DNA from: Pseudomonadota bacterium
GTDB lineage: Bacteria > Pseudomonadota > Gammaproteobacteria > Burkholderiales > Burkholderiaceae_C
Direction of reading: 5' to 3'
Assembly (NCBI GenBank): GCA_029779845.1
Contig: JAKOZT010000015.1
Span: forward strand, 62,001 to 126,000
DNA: 64,000 nt
Shown in pieces: positions 26,627-34,399 of the stretch. The notes below the pieces were generated by a model. The model was not told the origin of the DNA. It ran no database searches and worked only from the letters and a program-made list of their open reading frames with translations. A program made the translations under genes and the position numbers. The stretch's first letter is position 1. Each line of letters begins with the position of its first letter.

Positions 26627-29578
26627 TCACGCCGGCGGAAAGCGCGCCTGCAGCGCGCCGAGGAATCTGCGGAAGTCGATCGGCTTGGTCCAGTAGTCGT
26701 CGAAGCCGGCCGCGCGGGCGCGGGCGATGTCCTCGGGCATCGCGTTGGCCGACAGCGCCACGCAGGGGATTGCCGCCGTCTCCGGTTGCGTGCGCAGGCG
26801 GCGCAGCACCTCGTAGCCGTCGAAGTCGGGCAGCTGCATGTCGACCAGCACGAGGTCGGGCCGCAGCGCCGCGGCGCGCGCCACGCCGTCGCCGCCGGTG
26901 GCTTCGCTGTGGATGCGCAGGCCCGACAGGCTGCGCACGATCTCCTCGACCAGCATCACGTTGACCGGGTTGTCCTCGATGTAGAGCAGCTGGCCGCGCG
27001 GCGTGCCGATCGGCGCGGGCGCGCTCGCCGCCGGCTCGGGCGGCGCCGCGAGCGGCGCGCGCGCCTCGGCGGCCGGCAGCGTCACCTCGAAGCGCGTGCC
27101 GCGGCCGGGCTCGCTTTGCACCGCGATGCGGCCGCCCATGCCGGCCACCAGCGCCTTCACGATGGTCAGGCCGATGCCGGTGCCCTCGATGCCCTCGCGC
27201 TCGGCGCCGAGGCGGTTGAAGGGTTCGAACAGATGCTCGAGCTGCGCCGCGCTGAGGCCGCGGCCGGTGTCCTCGACGCTGATCGTCACCGCGTCGCCGT
27301 CGTCGCGCGCCGCGAGACGCACCTGGCCGCCCGGGCGGTTGTACTTGATCGCGTTGGTCAGCAGGTTCACCAGCACCTGCAGGGCGCGCGTGCGATCGGC
27401 CAGCGCGCAGCCCTCGATGTCTTCGCGCACCAGCTGCACGCCCTGGCGCCGCGCCAGCTCGGCCACCAGCGGCAGCGCCTGGCCGGCCAGCGCGCCGAGA
27501 TCGAGCGGCTGCGGCTGCAGGCGCAGGCTGCCGGCTTCCATGCTGGAGAGGTCGAGCACGCCGTCGATCAGCGACAGCAGGTGCTCGCCGGCGGCGCGGA
27601 TGTGGCCGAGCTTGGCGGCGCGCGCGGGGTCGTCGTCCTCGAACTGCAGCAGCTGCGTGAAGCCGAGCACCGCGTTCAGCGGCGTGCGCAGCTCGTGGCT
27701 CATGCGCGCGAGGAACTGCGACTTGGCCTGGCTGGCGCGCTCGGCGACCACGATCGCCTCGCGCGCGGCGGCGGCCTCGCGCGCGTCGGTCACGTCCCAG
27801 TTGATGCCGATGCGGCGCTGCGTGCGGCCGCGCTCGTCGGTGAAGGCGATCGAGCGCGACGCCAGCCAGCGCAGCCGGCCGTCGGGCAACTGCACGCGGA
27901 ACTCGTACTGCGTCGGCTGCGCGCCGGCCGCGGCGCAGGGGCTGGCGTCGATGGTGCGCGCGCGGTCGTCGGGGTGCACCAGCGCGAGCCGCTCCAGCCG
28001 CGCGGGCGGGCGCGCCGCCGGCGCCAGGCCGCGCAGGCGGAACATCTGCTCGTCCCAGCGTTCGACGCCGTTGTCGAAATCCATCTCCCAGGTGCCGATG
28101 CCGGCGCTGCGCGCGGCCAGCGCCGAGCGTTCGTCGGCGCTGCGCAGCGCCTGCTCGGCCAGGCGGCGCTCGGTGACGTCGAGCGTCACGCCGAACACCA
28201 GGCGGCGGCCGTCGATGTCCTCCGGCCGCGCGCGGCTGACCAGCCAGCGCACGCTGCCGTCGGGCCGCACGATGCGGAACTCGCGCTCCTGCATCGGCAC
28301 CGGCTCGGCCCTGATCATGCGCGGCGCCAGGCGCATGCGCTCGCGGTCGTCGGGGTGCAGGATGCCGGTCTCCCACTCGTGCAGCGAGGGCGTGCCGAGC
28401 GAGGGGTGGCGCCCGGTCATCGCGAACATCTGCGCGTTCCACTGGCCTTGGCCGCCGAGCGGGTCGCGCCACCAGATGCCGGCCTGCGCCGACTCCGCCG
28501 CCAGATCGAGGCGGCGCTCCAGCTCGGCCGACTGGCGGCGCTGCTCGACCTGCTCGGTGAGGTCGAGCCCGACGCCGAGGAAGGCCAGCGGCGTGCCGTC
28601 GGCGGCGCGCTGCACCACGCGGCGCGTCAGCACGTGGCGCCAGCTGCCGTCGCTGCGCCGGTAGCGCGCCTGCATGTCGGTGGGGCGGTCGCTGGCCAGC
28701 GCGCGCTCGGCCGAGGCCAGCACCTCGGGCAGGTCGTCGGGGTGGATGTAGCCGCGCACCTCCTCGATCGGCAGGCCCTCGGGGCGCGGCGGGATGCCCA
28801 GCGTCGCGTAGCCGCGCTCGTTGTAGTGCATGCGGCCGCTGCGCAGGTCGTGGCGCCAGATGGTGATGTCGGCCAGCTCGACGGCGAGCTGCAGCTGCGC
28901 GCTGGCGTCGCCGAGCGAGCGCGCCAGCTCGTAGACCTCGGTGTCGTCCATCATCACGCCGATGGCGCGCGCGGGCCGGCCGTCGGCCCCGGGCTGCACC
29001 TCGCGGTGCGAATGCAGCCAGCGCACGCTGCCGTCGGGCCGCACGACGCGAAAGCGCTGCGAATGGCGGCCCAGCGGCGTATGCAGGTCGTCGCGCGGCA
29101 CCTCGGCGCGATCCTCCGGGTGCACGCTCAGCGAGGCGTCGGCGTGGCTGGGCGTCGGGCCGGCCGGGTCCAGGCCCCAGAACTCGAGCACGTTGCGGTC
29201 CCAGTGGCCTTCGCCGCTGCGCAGGTCGCGCTCCCACACGCCGACGCGGCCGAACTCCTGCGCGGTGGCGAGCAGCTCGGCCAGGTGCCTGGCCTCGTGC
29301 TGCGCGGTCTCGTCGGCGAGCCGCCAGGCCAGGCCTTCGGGCACGGGCTGCACGTGCACCACGAACCAGCGCTCGTCGATGACGATTCGCTCGCCCGGGT
29401 GCACCGGCGGTGCCAGGCGCAGCGGCGCGGGCAGGAAGGCGCCGAAGCGCTGGCGGAAGGCCTCGTTGCACCAGCGCAGCTCGCCGGCATCATCGGTGAT
29501 GGCGAGCAACTCGCCGGAAGCGGCAGCCCAGCCGGCCAGGGTCTGTGCGGATGGGGTGGGCTGCGCGGCTTCGCTCAC
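26627..29578 (-). CDS. Multi-PAS hybrid sensor histidine kinase with C-terminal receiver
   Basis: 983 residues, no membrane helix, so a cytosolic sensor. After a degenerate N-terminal PAS (about 10-85) come four PAS/PAC modules (about 95-215, 220-340, 345-470, 480-605), several with WLHSHRE- or WLVSRAR-type PAC ends. Then the HisKA domain with phospho-acceptor MSHELRTPLNAVLGF (His near 627), the HATPase domain (LLTNAIKYN, VEDTGRGLS, GTGIGLTIVKALV) and a receiver (YIEDNP, VLVDMQLPDFDG with Asp near 912, ALSANA, TKPI). No partner regulator lies nearby, so it is an orphan hybrid kinase. The GTG start is preceded by TAGACT at 6 bases, not by a ribosome site. Confidence 0.93.
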   Translation of the reverse strand: MSEAAQPTPSAQTLAGWAAASGELLAITDDAGELRWCNEAFRQRFGAFLPAPLRLAPPVHPGERIVIDERWFVVHVQPVPEGLAWRLADETAQHEARHLAELLATAQEFGRVGVWERDLRSGEGHWDRNVLEFWGLDPAGPTPSHADASLSVHPEDRAEVPRDDLHTPLGRHSQRFRVVRPDGSVRWLHSHREVQPGADGRPARAIGVMMDDTEVYELARSLGDASAQLQLAVELADITIWRHDLRSGRMHYNERGYATLGIPPRPEGLPIEEVRGYIHPDDLPEVLASAERALASDRPTDMQARYRRSDGSWRHVLTRRVVQRAADGTPLAFLGVGLDLTEQVEQRRQSAELERRLDLAAESAQAGIWWRDPLGGQGQWNAQMFAMTGRHPSLGTPSLHEWETGILHPDDRERMRLAPRMIRAEPVPMQEREFRIVRPDGSVRWLVSRARPEDIDGRRLVFGVTLDVTERRLAEQALRSADERSALAARSAGIGTWEMDFDNGVERWDEQMFRLRGLAPAARPPARLERLALVHPDDRARTIDASPCAAAGAQPTQYEFRVQLPDGRLRWLASRSIAFTDERGRTQRRIGINWDVTDAREAAAAREAIVVAERASQAKSQFLARMSHELRTPLNAVLGFTQLLQFEDDDPARAAKLGHIRAAGEHLLSLIDGVLDLSSMEAGSLRLQPQPLDLGALAGQALPLVAELARRQGVQLVREDIEGCALADRTRALQVLVNLLTNAIKYNRPGGQVRLAARDDGDAVTISVEDTGRGLSAAQLEHLFEPFNRLGAEREGIEGTGIGLTIVKALVAGMGGRIAVQSEPGRGTRFEVTLPAAEARAPLAAPPEPAASAPAPIGTPRGQLLYIEDNPVNVMLVEEIVRSLSGLRIHSEATGGDGVARAAALRPDLVLVDMQLPDFDGYEVLRRLRTQPETAAIPCVALSANAMPEDIARARAAGFDDYWTKPIDFRRFLGALQARFPPA

Positions 29579-29584
29579 CCGGCA

Positions 29585-29590
29585 AGTCTA
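29585..29590 (-). promoter_or_regulatory. TAGACT -10-like box before the hybrid kinase
   Basis: TAGACT on the minus strand, 6 bases before the GTG at 29578. Its first three bases are the TAG stop codon of the upstream MDR reductase. Four of six to consensus. Same arrangement as at ribF and aminopeptidase P. Confidence 0.28.
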
Positions 29591-30619
29591 GACCGCGAGC
29601 ACCAGCTTGCCGAAGTTCTGCCCGCCGAAGAGTCGCAGCAATGCCGAGGGAAAGTTGGCAAGGCCCTCGACCACGTCTTCGCGGCTCTTCATGCGGCCGT
29701 CCTTCAGGTAGCCGGCCAGCTCGGCGATGGCCTGCGGATAGCGGTCGGCGTAGTCGAACACCACCATGCCTTCCATGCGCGCGCGGTTGACCAGCAGCGA
29801 GAGGTAGTTCTTCGGCCCTTCGACCGGCGTGGTGTTGTTGTACTGGCTGATCGCGCCGCAGATGACGATGCGCGCCTTGCGGTTGATGCGCGCCAGCACC
29901 GCGTCGAGGATCTCGCCGCCGACGTTGTCGAAGTAGATGTCGACGCCGTCCGGGCAGTGCTGCTTGAGGCCCTCGCGCACGCTGCCGCTCTTGTAGTCGA
30001 TGCAGGCGTCGAAGCCCAGTTCCTCGACCACGAAGCGGCACTTGTCCGCGCCGCCCGCGATGCCGACCGCGCGGCAGCCCTTGATCCTCGCGAGCTGGCC
30101 GACCGTCTGGCCCACCGCACCGGCCGCGCCCGACACCACCACGGTCTCGCCGGCTTTCGGCTGGCCGACGTCCATCAGCCCGAAGTAGCCGGTCATGCCC
30201 GGCATGCCCAGCGCGTTGAGCCACTGCGTGTCGCTGCCCAGGCGAGCATCGATCTTCGCCAGGCCGCTGCGCCGGATCTGGTCGGCCGGAATCAGGCAGT
30301 ACTCCTGCACGCCCAGCGTGGCGCCGACCTTGTCGCCGACCGCGAAGGCCGGGTTCTTCGAGGCCGCGACGACGCCGATGCCGCCGGCGCGCATCACCTC
30401 GCCGATGCCCACCGGTGCGATGTAGCTCTTGCCCTCGTTCATCCAGCCGCGCATCGCCGGGTCGAGCGACAGGTGCGTGGCGCGCACCAGCACGCCGCCC
30501 TCGGCGGGCAGCGCCACCGGCTCGTCGGTGAAGCGCCAGTCGCCGTCTTTCGGCAGGCCGACGGGGCGCGCGGCGAGGCGCACCTGGTGGTTGATCGCGC
30601 TGGCGAGGTCGGTGCTCAT
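29588..30619 (-). CDS. NADP-dependent MDR reductase (prostaglandin/leukotriene reductase, CurA type)
   Basis: Medium-chain reductase of 343 residues in the PTGR/CurA branch, which reduces the C=C bond of enones using NADPH; cytosolic. Landmarks: NHQVRLAARPVGLPKDGDW, LSLDPAMRGWMNE, LGMPGMTGYFGLMDVG, the nucleotide loop VVSGAAGAVGQTVGQLA (about 155-171), YFDNVGGEILDAVL and GAISQYNN. No zinc ligands. The ATG at 30619 has an AGGAG site 8 bases upstream and agrees with the family; a longer frame into the cold-shock gene is spurious. The cold-shock terminator lies 15 bases upstream of the ATG. Confidence 0.92.
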   Translation of the reverse strand: MSTDLASAINHQVRLAARPVGLPKDGDWRFTDEPVALPAEGGVLVRATHLSLDPAMRGWMNEGKSYIAPVGIGEVMRAGGIGVVAASKNPAFAVGDKVGATLGVQEYCLIPADQIRRSGLAKIDARLGSDTQWLNALGMPGMTGYFGLMDVGQPKAGETVVVSGAAGAVGQTVGQLARIKGCRAVGIAGGADKCRFVVEELGFDACIDYKSGSVREGLKQHCPDGVDIYFDNVGGEILDAVLARINRKARIVICGAISQYNNTTPVEGPKNYLSLLVNRARMEGMVVFDYADRYPQAIAELAGYLKDGRMKSREDVVEGLANFPSALLRLFGGQNFGKLVLAV

Positions 30620-30633
30620 GGCGTCACTCCTGG

Positions 30634-30668
30634 AAAACAAAACAAAAAGCCGCGGACGGAGCCGCGGC
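30634..30668 (-). terminator. Rho-independent terminator of the cold-shock gene
   Basis: Read on the minus strand: stem GCCGCGG with CCGCGGC (7 base pairs, 30649-30655 and 30662-30668), 6-base loop, then a T-rich tract TTTTTGTTTTGTTTT (30634-30648). It lies 33 bases after the cold-shock stop codon and insulates the MDR reductase from that transcript. Confidence 0.85.
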
Positions 30669-30701
30669 CTTGGCTGTCTGCAGGCCCGAAGGCCGTGCGG
30701 G

Positions 30702-30911
30702 TCAGAGCGGGCGGATGTTGGCCGCCTGCAGGCCCTTCTGGCCTTGCTTGACTTCGAATTCGACGCGCTGGTTTTCCTGCAGCGTCTTGAAGCCGTTGCC
30801 CTGGATGTCGCGGAAGTGGGCGAAGAGGTCGGCGCCGCCGGCGTCTTGCGCGATGAAGCCATAGCCCTTGGCTTCGTTGAACCACTTCACGGTACCGGTC
30901 TGGGTCGTCAT
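30702..30911 (-). CDS. Cold-shock protein, CspA family
   Basis: Single-stranded RNA/DNA-binding OB-fold of 69 residues, cytosolic RNA chaperone. RNP1 is KGYGFIAQD (about 15-23) and RNP2 is DLFAHF (about 28-33, His where many have VHF). Start [19 protein letters not shown] is typical. AGGA lies about 10 bases before the ATG. The 221 bases upstream, shared with the divergent flavoenzyme gene, could hold the long 5' untranslated region usual for csp genes, but I do not see a clear cold box. A strong terminator follows. Confidence 0.95.
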   Translation of the reverse strand: MTTQTGTVKWFNEAKGYGFIAQDAGGADLFAHFRDIQGNGFKTLQENQRVEFEVKQGQKGLQAANIRPL

Positions 30912-31132
30912 GGACGGGATCCTATCTGTCTAACAATGGAACGAACACGCACCGCGTGATGCGGCGCAAAAGCAGCACACTCAAGCAACGAGCAGGGGAT
31001 TTCGATCGAGGCCGACTGCGACGGGCGCAGTGGATGGAGCGGAGATCACGAACGATCGGTGACTTGCGTAGAACTGTGGGCGCTAATGTACACGACGGCG
31101 CCGCGGCGCGCGCGTTGTGCCAAGCTTGCAAC

Positions 31133-32131
31133 ATGCTGCTTTCCATCCTCGATCAATCCGTCGCGCTCGCGGGCCGCGGCGAAGACGAGGCGATCCGCGA
31201 CACCCTCGCGCTCGCCGAACACGCCGAATCGCTCGGCTACGCGCGCTTCTGGCTCAGCGAACACCACGGGCTGCCCAGCATCGTCGGCAGCGCGCCCGAG
31301 ATCCTGATGGCGGCGGTGGCCGCGCGCACGCGGCGCATCCGCATCGGCAGCGCCGGCGTGATGCTGCCGCACTACAGCGCGCTGAAGGTGGCCGAGCAGT
31401 TCCGCGTGCTGGAGGCGCTGGCGCCGGGGCGCATCGACCTCGGCGTCGGCCGCGCGCCGGGCGGCGACATGCGCATCGCGCAGGCGCTCAACCCGAACGC
31501 CTACGGCGCGGCCGAGCACTTCCCCGAGCAGCTGCGCGACCTGCAGGCCTGGACCTCGCTGCGCGCGCACCGCGGGCTGACCGCGCATCCGCTGACCGCG
31601 CACGCGCCGCAGCTGTGGGTGCTGGGCAGCTCCGACTACGGCGCGCAGCTCGCCGCGCACCTGGGGCTGCCCTACGCCTTCGCGTATTTCTTCATGGACG
31701 GGCAGGGCGTCGAGCGCGCGCTCGAGCTGTACCGCACGCTGTACCGTCCGAGCGAACGCCACCCGAGCCCGCAGGCCACGGTGTGCGTCTGGGCGCTGGC
31801 GGCCGAGCACGCCGACGAGGCGCACCACCATGCGCTCAGCCGCGACCGCTGGCGCCTCGACCGCGCGCGCGGGCGGCTCGGGCCCTTGCTGGACCCGGAC
31901 CGCATCGCCGAGCAGGGCTTCGCCGCCGAGGACATGCCGGCGCTCGACGCGATGCGCGCCAAGGCCTTCGTCGGCGATGCGGCCGACGTGGCGCAGCGCT
32001 TGCGCGCGCTCGCCGCCTCGCTCGAACTCGACGAACTGGTGATCAACACCTGGGCCTTCGACCCCGAGGCGCGGCGGCGCTCCTACGCGCTGCTGGCGCG
32101 CGAGTTCGGCCTGCCAGGCGTCGGCGCATGA
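31133..32131 (+). CDS. LLM class flavin-dependent oxidoreductase (luciferase-like)
   Basis: Bacterial-luciferase-like monooxygenase fold, 332 residues, FMN-dependent; substrate unknown. MLLSILDQS start, then YARFWLSEHHGLPSIVGSAP (flavin-site His-His), RIRIGSAGVMLPHYSALKVA, APGRIDLGVGRAPGGD and FVGDAADVAQRLRAL are typical of the MsnO8/YhbW-like group. The ATG at 31133 is chosen because the family begins with this strand; upstream in-frame codons to 30956 are antisense to the csp leader. The S4-domain gene overlaps its stop by 4 bases (ATGA). Confidence 0.92.
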   Translation: MLLSILDQSVALAGRGEDEAIRDTLALAEHAESLGYARFWLSEHHGLPSIVGSAPEILMAAVAARTRRIRIGSAGVMLPHYSALKVAEQFRVLEALAPGRIDLGVGRAPGGDMRIAQALNPNAYGAAEHFPEQLRDLQAWTSLRAHRGLTAHPLTAHAPQLWVLGSSDYGAQLAAHLGLPYAFAYFFMDGQGVERALELYRTLYRPSERHPSPQATVCVWALAAEHADEAHHHALSRDRWRLDRARGRLGPLLDPDRIAEQGFAAEDMPALDAMRAKAFVGDAADVAQRLRALAASLELDELVINTWAFDPEARRRSYALLAREFGLPGVGA

Positions 32132-32367
32132 AGACGATGGCCTTCGCGCTGCGCGGCGAGTACATCGCGCTCGATGCCTTGCTGAAGGCCACCGGCCTCG
32201 CCGACAGCGGCGGCGCGGCCAAGGCGATGGTCGCCGAGGGCCGCGTCCAGGTGGATGGCCGCGAGGAACTGCGCAAGACCGCGAAGATCCGCGCCGGCCA
32301 GGTGGTCGCTGTGGCCGGCGCGCGGGTGCGCGTCGGCCACGCGGTGCCGGACGATCAGAACTTGTAG
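32128..32367 (+). CDS. S4 RNA-binding domain protein (YbcJ-like)
   Basis: 79-residue stand-alone S4 domain: YIALDALLKATGLADSGGAA, KAMVAEGRVQVDGREELRKT and AKIRAGQVVAVAG match the YbcJ/RlbA-type small RNA-binding proteins thought to contact ribosomal RNA. Start and preceding stop share ATGA, so translation is coupled to the flavoenzyme gene, although no functional link is known. Its last 13 bases overlap the end of the convergent outer-membrane protein gene. Confidence 0.88.
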   Translation: MKTMAFALRGEYIALDALLKATGLADSGGAAKAMVAEGRVQVDGREELRKTAKIRAGQVVAVAGARVRVGHAVPDDQNL

Positions 32368-32876
32368 TTCAGGCCGACCGAATACATGTCGGCGTTCGAC
32401 TTGTCGCCCAGCGCGTCGAAGCGGTAGCGCTCCCACTCGCCGCGGATGCCCAGGCGCGGGTCGAAGTCGTACTGCACGCCGGCGCCCACCTTGTAGCTGG
32501 TGCCGCGGTCGCTGCCGTCCAGGCTGCTCTTGAGCTTGCCGTTGAACACGCCCACGCGGCCCAGCGCCGAGAAGCCATTGCCCAGCGGCAGCGTGCCCAC
32601 GGCGTCGGCGAAGTAGCCGTCGGCCTTGACGTTGCCGGCCGCGCTGTCGAACTTGCCCAGGCGGGCGTAGCCGGCCTCGATGCCGAAGTTCGGCGTGAAC
32701 GAGTAGCCGCCGTAGAGCTTGCCGCCGGTGGACGACTTGTCGGTGGAGACGCCGCCGATGTCGTCGCCCTTCCAGTGCGAGGACGACAGGCTGCCGCCGA
32801 CCGACAGGCCTTCGGCATGCGCCGCCGCGGCGCCGAGCAGGGCGACGGACACGAGAGCATTGGCGATCTTCTTCAT
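32355..32876 (-). CDS. Outer-membrane beta-barrel protein (small, OmpA-TM/opacity-like)
   Basis: 173 residues: signal peptide about 1-21 (cleavage after AAAHA), then eight alternating hydrophobic strands such as KLYGGYSFTPNFGIEAGYA, SALGRVGVFNGKL, YKVGAGVQYDFDPRLGIRG, ending in the outer-membrane signature NYKF with terminal Phe. This is the eight-stranded OmpA-like barrel without a peptidoglycan domain. AAAAGGAG lies 7-8 bases before the ATG at 32876. The leader contains a GCGGGC/GCCCGC hairpin (32905-32922). Function unknown. Confidence 0.88.
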   Translation of the reverse strand: MKKIANALVSVALLGAAAAHAEGLSVGGSLSSSHWKGDDIGGVSTDKSSTGGKLYGGYSFTPNFGIEAGYARLGKFDSAAGNVKADGYFADAVGTLPLGNGFSALGRVGVFNGKLKSSLDGSDRGTSYKVGAGVQYDFDPRLGIRGEWERYRFDALGDKSNADMYSVGLNYKF

Positions 32877-33083
32877 GGAGAGACTCCTTTTGTCAGTGAA
32901 GGCCGCGGGCTGTGTTGCCCGCAGCGGTTTCGCACGATGCGCGCCGATCGTGAAGCGCATGCGAGCGCGCCATGAAGTTGTGTAGGCCGGGGTAAAGGCA
33001 GGTGAAAGGCATTGCAGCGCCGCCGCGGGCGCGGAACTCGCGCGATGCGGGGGCATCGAAGGCCGGCGCTGGCACGAAGCAGG

Positions 33084-33089
33084 CATCAT
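33084..33089 (+). promoter_or_regulatory. CATCAT -10-like box before the dioxygenase gene
   Basis: CATCAT ends 7 bases before the ATG at 33097, and no Shine-Dalgarno is present. Four of six matches to TATAAT. Weak alone; listed because of the recurring spacing. Confidence 0.2.
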
Positions 33090-33096
33090 CCGCGTC

Positions 33097-33846
33097 ATGA
33101 CCGCGCTGCTCGCACCGACCTTCACCGCCCCCGATTCCCTCGACGACGCGCTGCGGCGCGACGGCCACGCGGCGCTCGCGCCCGAGGCGCTGGCGCGGCT
33201 CGCCGGGCTCGCGCTCGCGTCGTTCGATGCCTGGCTGCCCGCATGGGACCGCCTGCCGCCCGACGCCTACCTGCGCGACGGCGGCCGCTACCGGCGCCGC
33301 CGCCACGGCAGCTTCGTCGCCAGCGGCGAGGCGGTCACGCCCATGCCGCACCGCGCGCACTGGCAGCCGGTGTCGTACAACGCGCTGCATGGCGGCATCG
33401 AGCGCTGGTTCGAGCCGCTCGAAGCGGCGCTCGCGAGCGACCCCGCGTTCATGCAACTGCTCGCCGCGCTCGGCCGCGTCTGCTCGGCGCGCAAGGGCGC
33501 GCAGCCGTGGTACGTGGAGGCGCACCAGTTCCGTATCGACACCACCGATGGCATCGGCCGTCCCACGCCGGAAGGGGCGCACCGCGACGGCGTCGACTTC
33601 GTCGCGGTGATCCTGGCCGCGCGCGAAGGCGTCAAGGGCGGCGAGAGCCGCGTCTTCGATGCGGCCGGGCCGAACGGCCAGCGCTTCACGCTGACGCAAC
33701 CGTGGACCACGCTGCTGCTCGACGACGAGCGCGTGATCCACGAGACCACGCCGATCCAGCCGGCGGCACCGCACGGCCACCGCGACACGCTGGTGCTGAC
33801 CTACCGCGCGCACGGCTTCCAGGACGCGCCGCCGGCGCCACGCTGA
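33097..33846 (+). CDS. 2-oxoglutarate/Fe(II) dioxygenase family protein (PF10014-type)
   Basis: Cytosolic non-heme iron oxygenase of 249 residues, similar to the 2OG-Fe dioxygenase family that includes L-isoleucine 4-hydroxylase. Iron ligands: HRD (H162, D164 in AHRDGVDFV) and H215 (VIHETTPI); R229 (HGHRDTLVLTY) is positioned to bind 2-oxoglutarate. The conserved YVEAHQFRI strand precedes the HxD. The substrate is probably a free amino acid or small acid, by family only. It is a single-gene unit; the next gene starts 81 bases on. Confidence 0.85.
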   Translation: MTALLAPTFTAPDSLDDALRRDGHAALAPEALARLAGLALASFDAWLPAWDRLPPDAYLRDGGRYRRRRHGSFVASGEAVTPMPHRAHWQPVSYNALHGGIERWFEPLEAALASDPAFMQLLAALGRVCSARKGAQPWYVEAHQFRIDTTDGIGRPTPEGAHRDGVDFVAVILAAREGVKGGESRVFDAAGPNGQRFTLTQPWTTLLLDDERVIHETTPIQPAAPHGHRDTLVLTYRAHGFQDAPPAPR

Positions 33847-33927
33847 AGCGTTCGTTGATGCAGCGCAACACACCCCCCGGGGCATGAGGTGGAGACTTCT
33901 CCCTGTCAACAGGAAGGAGATCTCTCC

Positions 33928-34089
33928 ATGCATGCGCTTCGCGATTTCTTCTCGACCGACTACGGCCTGCTCAGTGCCGCGGTGATCGCCTTCATGCTGG
34001 GCATGGGCGTGTTCTATGCGCGCTACTTCATCAAGCACATGCGCGATGACGAAGCGGCGGCGCGTGCCGCGGCGGCCGCGCAGAAGTAG
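33928..34089 (+). CDS. DUF3149 small membrane protein
   Basis: 53 residues with one transmembrane helix (about 13-34, LLSAAVIAFMLGMGVFYARY) and a short cytosolic Ala-rich tail. The start MHALRDFFSTDYGLLS is characteristic of DUF3149, a small family seen mainly in betaproteobacteria; its function is unknown. The ATG at 33928 follows a strong AAGGAG ribosome site; an in-frame ATG at 33889 has none. The 310 bases after its stop contain the rsgA leader described separately. Confidence 0.85.
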   Translation: MHALRDFFSTDYGLLSAAVIAFMLGMGVFYARYFIKHMRDDEAAARAAAAAQK

Positions 34090-34105
34090 TTGCTTCACGG
34101 CGCGG

Positions 34106-34134
34106 TTGACGGTGTCGCGCGCCTGCGCGACACT
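34106..34134 (+). promoter_or_regulatory. Candidate sigma-70 promoter of the rsgA leader transcript
   Basis: TTGACG (34106-34111, five of six to the -35 consensus), 17-base spacer, GACACT (34129-34134, three of six to -10). Transcription would begin near 34141, about 55 bases before the 13-codon ORF and 260 before rsgA. This is the best -35/-10 pair seen in the window. Confidence 0.4.
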
Positions 34135-34196
34135 GCGCGCCGTTCATCGGCGGCGCTGCGCGGCCGATCCCGCAACCCGAAGCCCAGGAGGTGCCC

Positions 34197-34238
34197 ATGA
34201 ACACGACGGACATTGCCCCTCTCGCGGCCGGCGCCTGA
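34197..34238 (+). CDS. Putative 13-residue leader peptide upstream of rsgA
   Basis: The frame reads MNTTDIAPLAAGA and stops at TGA. A perfect AGGAGG Shine-Dalgarno sits 5 bases before the ATG, the strongest ribosome site in the neighbourhood, while rsgA itself has only a weak one. It lies in the single gene-free gap over 300 bases (34090-34399), between a candidate promoter and a cluster of GC-rich hairpins. That is the layout of a regulatory leader peptide or upstream ORF. It could also be chance or a decayed gene start. I know no such peptide for rsgA. Confidence 0.35.
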   Translation: MNTTDIAPLAAGA

Positions 34239-34293
34239 CGCGCCCTCGGGTCTCGCTTCCCACGCCTTCCGGCATCCCCCTCACGTGACCTGA

Positions 34294-34375
34294 GCCGCGC
34301 GCATCGCGGCCGCTTCCGCTCGCTTTTGCACTCCGCGTCCCGCGGAGCCGGCCGGCGTGCCCGCGTACGCCCGGC
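34294..34375 (+). promoter_or_regulatory. Hairpin cluster in the rsgA leader
   Basis: Three adjacent stems: GCCGCG/CGCGGC (34294-34310, 5-base loop), CTCCGCG/CGCGGAG (34331-34347, 3-base loop) and a longer bulged stem GCCGGCGT with ACGCCCGGC (34351-34375). None is followed by a T tract, so they are not plain terminators. They lie between the 13-codon ORF stop and the rsgA ATG, in a position to hide or expose rsgA translation. The rest of the 34090-34399 gap shows no gene. Confidence 0.3.
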
Positions 34376-34399
34376 AACCGATCCGGAAAACACGTCACC

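Noticed and set aside
30912-31132. Possible long cold-shock 5' untranslated region with an RNA thermosensor
   Set aside because: The length would fit, but I cannot identify a cold box or a convincing folded element by eye, and the stretch also has to serve the divergent flavoenzyme gene.
33070-33090. Sigma-54-like site (TGGCACG, GG-N10-GC) upstream of the dioxygenase gene
   Set aside because: The -24 half is perfect but the -12 half lacks the TT before GC, and the transcript would start at the ATG. Without an activator gene or conservation this is likely chance.
34197-34399. Known riboswitch classes in the rsgA leader
   Set aside because: I looked for fluoride, mini-ykkC and manganese-type signatures and saw none; only generic GC hairpins are present.
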